In this document: positions 29,514 through 35,558 of the stretch, in pieces
Layout of the letters: each line of letters opens with the position of its first letter
Position numbering within the stretch: the first letter of the stretch is position 1
Origin: Syntrophales bacterium
GTDB taxonomy: Bacteria; Desulfobacterota; Syntrophia; Syntrophales; JADFWA01
Length of the DNA: 35,558 nt
Assembly (NCBI GenBank): GCA_030655775.1
Contig: JAUSPI010000267.1
Coordinates: forward strand, 1 to 35,558
Reading direction: 5' to 3'
Notes under the pieces: generated by a model
Seen by the model: the letters and a program-made list of their open reading frames with translations, nothing else
Databases searched by the model: none
What the model was told of the DNA's origin: nothing
Translations under genes and position numbers: made by a program

Positions 29514-30468
29514 TAAAATTGTCAGGGTCATAAATTCTTGCCGGAATTTTCTTATAACCTCCCATATTCGGCTCGATGGTGATGCCATAGGATCAGAACT
29601 GGCCATGTACCATGCCCTTCGTAATATGGGAAAAGAGGCTGTTGTTTACAACCAGGATGAGACCCCCGAAATTTACAGATTTCTTCCTGGCGCTGAATTT
29701 ATTGTCAACACCCTTGAATCTCTTGAAAATTTTGATGTTGTTTTTGTATTAGATTGCAGTAAAATTGACAGGATGGGAAATGAATCTGCCCGTGTTAGTG
29801 CTGCCATTAAGAAGATGATAAACATAGATCACCATATCTCAAACGGGGGGTTCTGTGATATGTCTCTGATCGATCCTGAAGCGAGTTCCACCGGAGAAAT
29901 AATTTATCGACTCTTAGAAAAAATGGGTGTTGCCCTGACTGAAAACATCGCAATAAACCTCTATACGGCCATTCTCACGGATACGGGGTCGTTTCGCTAT
30001 TCCAACACCGGAAGAGATACTTTCACAATAGCAGGAAAACTCGTGGAAAAAGGAGCGAACCCCCAACGGATAGCTGAAAGGATATATGAGATGAATCCTC
30101 CTGCTAAAATTAAACTTCTGACGAAGGTTCTCGAGACATTCGAGTCCGATTGGGATGAAAAAATCAGTTCCATTGTGGTTACCCATAAGATGCTTGAAGA
30201 AGCGGGGGCCCTTCCCGAACATACTGAGGGCTTTGTAGATTTTGCCCGTTCAATTGAAGGCGTTGAAGTTGCTGTACTTTACAATGAAATGTCCGAAAAC
30301 AACTTTAGGATAAGCCTTCGATCAAAGGGAAGAATTAATGTGGAACGGGTAGCCGGAGAATTTGGAGGTGGAGGTCACTCCAATGCCTCGGCTTGCATGA
30401 TTCAGGGGGATATTGATACAGTCAAAAGAAGTATAGTAACCTGTATTGTGAATCAACAAAAGAAGTGA
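29506..30468 (+). CDS. nrnA: DHH-family bifunctional oligoribonuclease and PAP phosphatase NrnA
   Basis: NrnA degrades short oligoribonucleotides from the 5' or 3' end, depending on the member, and hydrolyses 3'-phosphoadenosine 5'-phosphate. The 320-residue protein has the DHH-domain metal motifs ITSHIRLDGDAIGSELA (H20, D24, D26), FVLDCSKIDRMG and NIDHHISN. It ends with the DHHA1 substrate domain and its GEFGGGGHSNASACMI motif. Its place between rbfA and truB is conserved. The TGA stop (30466-30468) lies inside the first AAGTGAACTAAAG unit of an ACTTTAG-family repeat, so the native 3' end of the gene has probably been remodelled. Confidence 0.94.
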   Translation: MFDKIVRVINSCRNFLITSHIRLDGDAIGSELAMYHALRNMGKEAVVYNQDETPEIYRFLPGAEFIVNTLESLENFDVVFVLDCSKIDRMGNESARVSAAIKKMINIDHHISNGGFCDMSLIDPEASSTGEIIYRLLEKMGVALTENIAINLYTAILTDTGSFRYSNTGRDTFTIAGKLVEKGANPQRIAERIYEMNPPAKIKLLTKVLETFESDWDEKISSIVVTHKMLEEAGALPEHTEGFVDFARSIEGVEVAVLYNEMSENNFRISLRSKGRINVERVAGEFGGGGHSNASACMIQGDIDTVKRSIVTCIVNQQKK

Positions 30469-30604
30469 ACTAAAGTTTGAAGTGCCTAAAGTGAACTAAA
30501 GTTAATGGTACACGCCTTCGGCGCTGTTAAAACAAAACAAGTTGCGCTGAAAACGCATTTTTAACTTTAGTCACTTTAGCTCACTTTAGTCACTTTAGGC
30601 ACTT
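30463..30604. repeat. ACTTTAG-family repeat filling the nrnA-truB gap
   Basis: The copy is reversed relative to 1-141. AAGTGAACTAAAGTTTGAAG and TGCCTAAAGTGAACTAAAG form the left arms, and ACGCCTTCGGCGC and TGCGCTGAAAACGCA form the two centre hairpins. TTAACTTTAGTCACTTTAG, CTCACTTTAGTCAC and TTTAGGCACTT form the right arms. It provides the TGA stop of nrnA and ends four bases before an ATG in frame with truB. In this operon the repeat must be transcribed. Confidence 0.85.
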
Positions 30605-30619
30605 AGAATGCGTGATTGT

Positions 30620-31552
30620 ATGAACGGCGTTATAATAATTGACAAACCTCCGGGGAAGACATCATTTGCTGTTGTTGAAAATATCAAGAAGATACTCGGC
30701 GCAAGGAAAGTTGGCCATGCCGGCACCCTTGATCCACTTGCTACCGGAGTGCTTCCCGTGTGTATTAATGAGGCAACAAAGCTTGCTCAGTTTTTTTTGA
30801 TGGACAGCAAAGAATACAGGGCCACTATGTTACTGGGCATTGAAACTGATACTCTTGATATAGATGGCAAGATAACAGCCAGGAAGGAACCGCGGGTCAC
30901 CAAAAGTGACATAGAGAATACGTTGAATAGTTTTGTGGGGGAAATAGAACAAAAACCTCCCCGCTATTCTGCAATTAAATTTAAGGGAAAACCGTTGTAT
31001 GAATGGGCACGACGGGGAAGTGCCGTTGATCCCCTTCCCAGGACGGTCGACATACACCAAATAATTCTCGAAAACGTAGAATTGCCCTATGTGACCTTTT
31101 TTGTATCATGTTCCAAGGGAACCTATATAAGATCCCTTTGTTCCGAAATAGGTGAGAGATTGGGGTGTGGAGCATGCTTGTCCGCGTTGAGAAGGATAAG
31201 AAGCGGCTATTTTGTTGAGGAATCGGCCATCTCTTTTGAAAATATTAACCATCAGAAAGCGGAGGAGATGTTATTAAAAAACCTGATCCCGATGGTAGAT
31301 GCAGTGTCATGTTTTCCTACCATTGATGTCGATCAAAGGTTAGCAGACAGATTACGTAATGGCTATCAACCGTTGGTTGGTGATATGGCAGAGAATCAAA
31401 TTGATACTCTTACTGCTGGACAAGTGATAAAATTTATCTCGAGTGGCAATTGCCTTGTTGCCCTGGCAAGAATGCTTTATTCCTTTGACCAGATTTCGGC
31501 ACTTGATTCAAAGAAACAATTGGTCGAAATTATAAGGGTATTTAATTATTAA
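30620..31552 (+). CDS. truB: tRNA pseudouridine-55 synthase TruB
   Basis: TruB makes pseudouridine 55 in the T-loop of tRNAs and also acts as a tRNA chaperone. The 310-residue form begins MNGVIIIDKPPGKTSFAVVE and has VGHAGTLDPLATGVLPVCI, where D38 is the catalytic aspartate. KPPRYSAIKFKGKPLYEWAR and CSKGTYIRSLCSEIGERLG follow. I chose ATG 30620 because MNGV is the usual family N-terminus; an in-frame ATG at 30608 would add MRDC and lies four bases after the repeat. Neither start has a recognisable ribosome binding site, unusual for this operon, and the repeat upstream may have replaced it. Confidence 0.95.
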   Translation: MNGVIIIDKPPGKTSFAVVENIKKILGARKVGHAGTLDPLATGVLPVCINEATKLAQFFLMDSKEYRATMLLGIETDTLDIDGKITARKEPRVTKSDIENTLNSFVGEIEQKPPRYSAIKFKGKPLYEWARRGSAVDPLPRTVDIHQIILENVELPYVTFFVSCSKGTYIRSLCSEIGERLGCGACLSALRRIRSGYFVEESAISFENINHQKAEEMLLKNLIPMVDAVSCFPTIDVDQRLADRLRNGYQPLVGDMAENQIDTLTAGQVIKFISSGNCLVALARMLYSFDQISALDSKKQLVEIIRVFNY

Positions 31553-31636
31553 CGAAAGATGACAAATACAATGTACGTGGAGTTGCTATGGAGCCAAAAA
31601 ACTCGCGTAGAATTTTTTAACAAGGAGGAAGTATAA

Positions 31637-31906
31637 GTGGTATTGGAATTAGACAGAAAAAAAGGGATAATTGAAGACTTTCAGGTTCACGAGAAAGACA
31701 CCGGGTCTCCGGAGGTTCAGATTGCTCTCCTCAGTGCCAGAATAAAGTATTTGACAGAACACTTTAAGATTCACAAAAAGGATCACCACTCCCGCAGGGG
31801 ACTTTTGAAACTCGTCGGGCAGAGGAGGCGGCTTCTCGATTATCTTAAAGGTAAAAACGTAGAGAAGTACAGGAATGTTATTGAACGCCTTGGGATAAGA
31901 AAGTAA
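31637..31906 (+). CDS. rpsO: 30S ribosomal protein S15
   Basis: S15 is an early-binding 30S protein that contacts 16S rRNA helices 20-22. The 89-residue protein has the family pattern [39 protein letters not shown] and [16 protein letters not shown]. The start is GTG at 31637, supported by AAGGAGG eight bases upstream. It is followed by pnp after 137 bases, the classical rpsO-pnp pair. In E. coli S15 represses its own translation and pnp is processed by RNase III in this region; I see no decisive hairpin here. Confidence 0.97.
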   Translation: MVLELDRKKGIIEDFQVHEKDTGSPEVQIALLSARIKYLTEHFKIHKKDHHSRRGLLKLVGQRRRLLDYLKGKNVEKYRNVIERLGIRK

Positions 31907-32043
31907 GAAGAGCAATTAAAATGCTTGCTTTCGGGCACTCAAACAAAGGTAGCTTTCAGAAATGAAGTGCAGGACTTGAGCTTTGCCAACACATAGCAGT
32001 GCTAAATGATGGCTACCATACTATAATTTTTAAAGGAGAAAAT

Positions 32044-34164
32044 ATGAGTAAAATATTTAGTGCAAATTTTGCGGGGAGAGAGATCTCTCTGAAATCACAT
32101 TATATGGCAGGTCAGGCGGATGGCGCTCTTCTCGTTACTTACGGTGATACTGTGGTTCTTGTCACGGCAGTATCGATGAAAAGCAAAAGAGAAGGCCTTG
32201 ATTTTATGCCGTTGACCGTCGACTATCAGGAGATGACCTACGCGGCAGGTAAGATTCCTGGTGGATTTTTTAAGAGAGAAGGACGTCCTAATGATAATGA
32301 GATCCTGACATGCAGGATTATTGATCGATCCTTACGACCTCTTTTCCCTGATGGATATTTTTATGAGACGCAAATTGTGGCAACAGTGCTTTCATTGGAT
32401 GCTGAAAATGATTCCGATATTGTCGCTATGCTGGGTGCATCCGCTGCCCTTGAGATATCGGACATTCCCTTTGAGGGACCGGTTGCCGGTGTGAGAGTTG
32501 GCCGGGTTGGGGAAGAACTTATATGTAACCCTACGACGGAACAGCTAAACAACAGTGACCTGGATCTCTTTTTAGTTGGAAGAAAAATTCTTCCAGGCAC
32601 AGGTGGTAGAGAATTTGATGTCAACTTAGTGATGCTCGAGGGAGGGTCTCTTGAAGTTGAGGAAGATGTGATAGTTGAAGCTATAAAGATTGGTCTGGAA
32701 TCGATCAGGCCTGTAATTACGCTTCAGGATCAAATTCGCCAGGCTATAGGCAATGAAAAGAGACCAGTAGAACCGGTTGAAATTGATGAGGACCTTCGTA
32801 AGAGCATTTCTGATATGGCCATGACATCTCTGAAAGAGGCTTATGCGATTCAGAAAAAACAGGACCGTCAGGCAAAACTGCATCAGGTGAGAGAGTCGGT
32901 CGTAGCTGAATTCGCTTCTGAAAATGCCGAGCTTGGTCCAATGGTGAAGACCGTCCTGGAAGAGTTAGAAAAAAAGTTCCTCAGGGCTATGATTTTAAAT
33001 GAAAAGAAAAGAATAGACGGCAGGTCTAATACGGACATAAGGCCGATCAGTTCTGAGGTAGGGCTTCTTCCAAGGACGCACGGATCAGCACTGTTTGCCA
33101 GGGGGGAAACCCAGGTCCTTGCCGTTCTCACACTCGGCACGTCTTCAGATGAGCAGAGGATGGATTACATAAGCGGGGAGGAGAGAAGAACATTTATGCT
33201 GCACTATAATTTTCCCCCTTATTCCGTAGGTGAGGCAAGATTTTTAAGAGGTCCCGGAAGGAGGGAAATAGGACATGGAGCGCTCGCAAGAAGGGCATTG
33301 CTTCCTCTTCTTCCTTCTCAGGAAGAGTTCCCCTACACAATAAGGATTGTTTCCGAGACATTATCCTCCAACGGTTCATCATCCATGGCCACGGTTTGTG
33401 GAGGGATCCTTTCCTTAATGGATGCGGGAGTGCCGGTAAAGAGTATGGTTTCCGGTATTGCCATGGGTTTATTGAAGGAAGGTGAAGAAGTCGTCATCCT
33501 TTCCGACATTCTTGGCGATGAAGATCACGCAGGTGATATGGACTTCAAGGTGTGTGGTACAAATAAGGGTATTACTGCCATGCAAATGGACATAAAGATC
33601 GATGGCATCACAGAGGATATCCTGAAAAAAGCTCTCTATCAGGCAAGGGAAGGAAGACTTTTTATAATTGAAAAAATGAAGGAAACTCTTGCTGAACCGA
33701 GGGAAGATGTTTCGCTTTATGCCCCGAGGATAACCACTATAATGGTCAAGCCGGACAGGATAAGAGACGTCATAGGCACCGGTGGAAAGAACATAAGGCA
33801 CATTATAAGTGAAACAGGAGTCGATATAAATGTGGAGGATGATGGAACGGTGACGATTGCTTCCAATGATTCGGAGGCGGCAAGTAAGGCTGTTGCCATG
33901 GTCAAGATGCTGACCGAAGATGCGGAAGTAGGAAAGATTTACCTCGGTACGGTAAGGAAAGTTGTCGATTTTGGAGCCTTTGTGGAGATATTGCCGGGTA
34001 CAGACGGCCTGGTACATATATCTCAGCTCGCCAGGGAAAGGGTCAATAAGGTAACGGATGTCCTTAATGAAGGCGACAAGGTGTCTGTTAAGGTTATCGA
34101 GATTGACAGGCAGGGGAAAATAAGATTGAGCAGGAAGGACGCACTTGAGCACGATGCAGAATAA
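32044..34164 (+). CDS. pnp: Polyribonucleotide nucleotidyltransferase (PNPase)
   Basis: PNPase degrades RNA from the 3' end using phosphate and is a core part of the degradosome. The 706-residue protein has two RNase PH domains around a helical linker. The first begins IFSANFAGREISLKSHYMAG; the second begins IDGRSNTDIRPISSEVGLLP and carries FARGETQVLAVLTLG and DILGDEDHAGDMDFKV with the metal aspartates. A KH domain (RIRDVIGTGGKNIRHI) and an S1 domain (GKIYLGTVRKVVDFGAFVEI) follow. The start at ATG 32044 has AAAGGAG six bases upstream; a longer frame from 31999 is less likely. The end overlaps the M16 peptidase start by 11 bases. Confidence 0.97.
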   Translation: MSKIFSANFAGREISLKSHYMAGQADGALLVTYGDTVVLVTAVSMKSKREGLDFMPLTVDYQEMTYAAGKIPGGFFKREGRPNDNEILTCRIIDRSLRPLFPDGYFYETQIVATVLSLDAENDSDIVAMLGASAALEISDIPFEGPVAGVRVGRVGEELICNPTTEQLNNSDLDLFLVGRKILPGTGGREFDVNLVMLEGGSLEVEEDVIVEAIKIGLESIRPVITLQDQIRQAIGNEKRPVEPVEIDEDLRKSISDMAMTSLKEAYAIQKKQDRQAKLHQVRESVVAEFASENAELGPMVKTVLEELEKKFLRAMILNEKKRIDGRSNTDIRPISSEVGLLPRTHGSALFARGETQVLAVLTLGTSSDEQRMDYISGEERRTFMLHYNFPPYSVGEARFLRGPGRREIGHGALARRALLPLLPSQEEFPYTIRIVSETLSSNGSSSMATVCGGILSLMDAGVPVKSMVSGIAMGLLKEGEEVVILSDILGDEDHAGDMDFKVCGTNKGITAMQMDIKIDGITEDILKKALYQAREGRLFIIEKMKETLAEPREDVSLYAPRITTIMVKPDRIRDVIGTGGKNIRHIISETGVDINVEDDGTVTIASNDSEAASKAVAMVKMLTEDAEVGKIYLGTVRKVVDFGAFVEILPGTDGLVHISQLARERVNKVTDVLNEGDKVSVKVIEIDRQGKIRLSRKDALEHDAE

Positions 34165-35413
34165 GACCGTTCTGGATAATGGCATAAGGGTCATCTCTGA
34201 AGAGATCAATCATGTGAGATCGGTTTCAATAGGGGTTTGGGTCAGGTGCGGTTCTCGCAGTGAAAATTATACCATAAACGGGATGGCCCATTTCATAGAG
34301 CACATGCTCTTCAAGGGGACAAAGAATCGATCCGCCTTTGACATAGCATCGGAGATCGATTCTGTCGGTGGCGTAATGAATGCCTTTACCGGCAAGGAAT
34401 TAACCGCCTTCTATATTAAGATTCCAGATTACCATCTTGCTATGGCGATTGACCTTCTTGCTGATATACTAAAAAACTCTCTTTTTGATCCCGCGGAAAT
34501 AGAAAAGGAATCGTCGGTGGTTCTTCAAGAAATTTCTATGGTGGAAGATACACCGGATGATTTTATTCACGATTTTTTCGAGAAAACCTTCTGGAATGGG
34601 CACCCCTTAGGTCTTCCTGTCTTAGGAACAAAGGAAACGGTTGTCAATTTTGGAAGAGATAGCCTTATTAACTTTTTTACTGAAAGATACACAGGGGAAA
34701 ATATAACGTTGACCGCTGCAGGTAATCTGAAACATGATGTCCTGGTTAATCTTGCCAAGAACACCTTTGGATCGTTAGAAAGAAAATCGATAAAAGAATT
34801 GCATAACAAACCTCTCATAACACCTGCAGTTGCCGTAATTGAAAAAGATCTGGAACAGGAACATATTATTGTCGGTACCACTGCTCCCCCTTCCACAAGC
34901 CAACTGCGATATCCCGCCCTGTTAATGAATATTGTTCTTGGAGGAAGCATGAGTTCGAAACTTTTTCAGGAAATCAGGGAAAAGAGGGGGCTTGCTTACT
35001 CCATAAGTTCTTATCTCGTTCCATACAGGGACGCGGGCATATTGGGTATTTACGTGGCTACCAGTGAAGATAAGGTTAAGAATGTCATTGGTTTGATATT
35101 TGAAGAATTGGATAAGCTCAGGAGTAATTTACTGACAGAAAAAGAGCTTCATTCAGCCAAGGAGCTGGTAAAAGGAAATTTGCTATTAAGTATGGAAAGT
35201 ACCGACAACCGTATGACAAAACTTGCAAAAAATGAGATTTTATTCGGACGTAATATCCCAGTAGAAGAGATTGTAAAAAATATAGAAGCCGTTAGCAGGG
35301 AAGACATAAAAAATCTGGCCGGCGATATCTTCAGCTTCGACACCATTTCTTTAGCAGCTCTGGGAAAAGTTTCGGAAAAGGATATTACAGATTTAGTTAA
35401 AAGTGTAAAGTGA
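34154..35413 (+). CDS. M16 family zinc peptidase (PqqL/YmxG-like)
   Basis: This 419-residue insulinase/pitrilysin-type peptidase has the inverted zinc motif H46-F-I-E49-H50 and the third zinc ligand E126, spaced 76 residues away as expected (H-X-X-E-H-X75-E). The second half carries a non-catalytic M16 domain with FQEIREKRGLAYSISS, which contains the conserved R/Y pair. Such genes commonly follow pnp in deltaproteobacteria and Firmicutes. The substrate is unknown. I chose ATG 34154; a TTG at 34145 is possible. The TGA stop (35411-35413) lies in an AAAGTGAACTAAAG unit of the terminal repeat. Confidence 0.92.
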   Translation: MQNKTVLDNGIRVISEEINHVRSVSIGVWVRCGSRSENYTINGMAHFIEHMLFKGTKNRSAFDIASEIDSVGGVMNAFTGKELTAFYIKIPDYHLAMAIDLLADILKNSLFDPAEIEKESSVVLQEISMVEDTPDDFIHDFFEKTFWNGHPLGLPVLGTKETVVNFGRDSLINFFTERYTGENITLTAAGNLKHDVLVNLAKNTFGSLERKSIKELHNKPLITPAVAVIEKDLEQEHIIVGTTAPPSTSQLRYPALLMNIVLGGSMSSKLFQEIREKRGLAYSISSYLVPYRDAGILGIYVATSEDKVKNVIGLIFEELDKLRSNLLTEKELHSAKELVKGNLLLSMESTDNRMTKLAKNEILFGRNIPVEEIVKNIEAVSREDIKNLAGDIFSFDTISLAALGKVSEKDITDLVKSVK

Positions 35414-35558
35414 ACTAAAGTGCCTAAAGTTAAAAAATGCGCTTTCAGCGCAGCCTGTTTCGAATTTGACCGCGCCGAAGGCGTGTACATTAACTTTAGC
35501 TCACTTTAGGCACTTCAAACTTTAGGCACTTTTGGGGTTGCGGCTTTGCCCCCTTTAG
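35408..35558. repeat. ACTTTAG-family repeat at the right end of the window
   Basis: AAAGTGAACTAAAGTGCC leads into 141 bases identical to positions 1-141. The first unit supplies the stop codon of the M16 peptidase gene, as a related unit does for nrnA. The sequence stops inside the repeat, so what follows in the real chromosome is not known. A dut gene often follows in related operons, but none is seen here. Confidence 0.9.

Overview
The window looks like a chromosomal fragment of an anaerobic bacterium, most likely Desulfobacterota or a related former deltaproteobacterial lineage. Three things point that way: the housekeeping gene orders (rho-rpmE-prfA-prmC-murA-hisD and tRNA-rimP-nusA-infB-DUF503-rbfA-nrnA-truB-rpsO-pnp-M16 peptidase), a four-subunit 2-oxoacid:ferredoxin oxidoreductase, and selA. 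The taxonomic placement is inference from gene order and content; no search was run.

Layout. 1-3803: recR, ybaB and dnaX on the minus strand, the SRP RNA upstream of them, then two tRNA-Ser genes. 3881-7219: tadA (-), an orphan TonB-like protein and an MFS transporter (+), then a membrane zinc-ribbon protein and an overlapping 41-residue ORF (-). 7260-9953: korDABC (-) with a good promoter. 10106-13356: a DapB-like dehydrogenase (+), peptide deformylase (-), a HemW-like radical SAM protein (+). 13530-16810: selA, an RluD-type pseudouridine synthase and a PgeF/YfiH laccase-domain protein (+). 17233-23662: rho, rpmE, prfA, prmC, murA, hisD (+). 23881-35413: tRNA-Gly, then the transcription/translation operon from rimP to pnp and an M16 peptidase (+).

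Most genes serve core information processing: transcription termination and antitermination (rho, nusA), initiation (infB, rimP, rbfA), release and its methylation (prfA, prmC), tRNA and rRNA modification (tadA, truB, rluD), RNA turnover (pnp, nrnA), DNA repair and replication (recR, dnaX), and protein targeting and maturation (SRP RNA, def). I saw no phage, plasmid, CRISPR, toxin-antitoxin, defence or secondary-metabolite locus.

The unusual part is the intergenic DNA, which is packed with several families of palindromic dispersed repeats. (i) A modular element is built from AAGTGCCTAAAGT / ACTTTAGGCACTT arms. It includes both window ends, supplies the stop codons of two genes, and sits tightly between operon genes. 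(ii) A MITE-like element has TCGTAAAAAGTC termini, variable interiors, and apparent short target duplications at AAACTT/AACTTT-like sites. It is found inserted in, or abutting, family (i). (iii) There are GC-rich hairpins, a nested GTCATTGCGAG palindrome and several degenerate inverted repeats.

The first and last 141 bases are identical. Because the fragment carries essential chromosomal genes, this is best read as an assembly join through a dispersed repeat, not as evidence of a real 35-kb circle.
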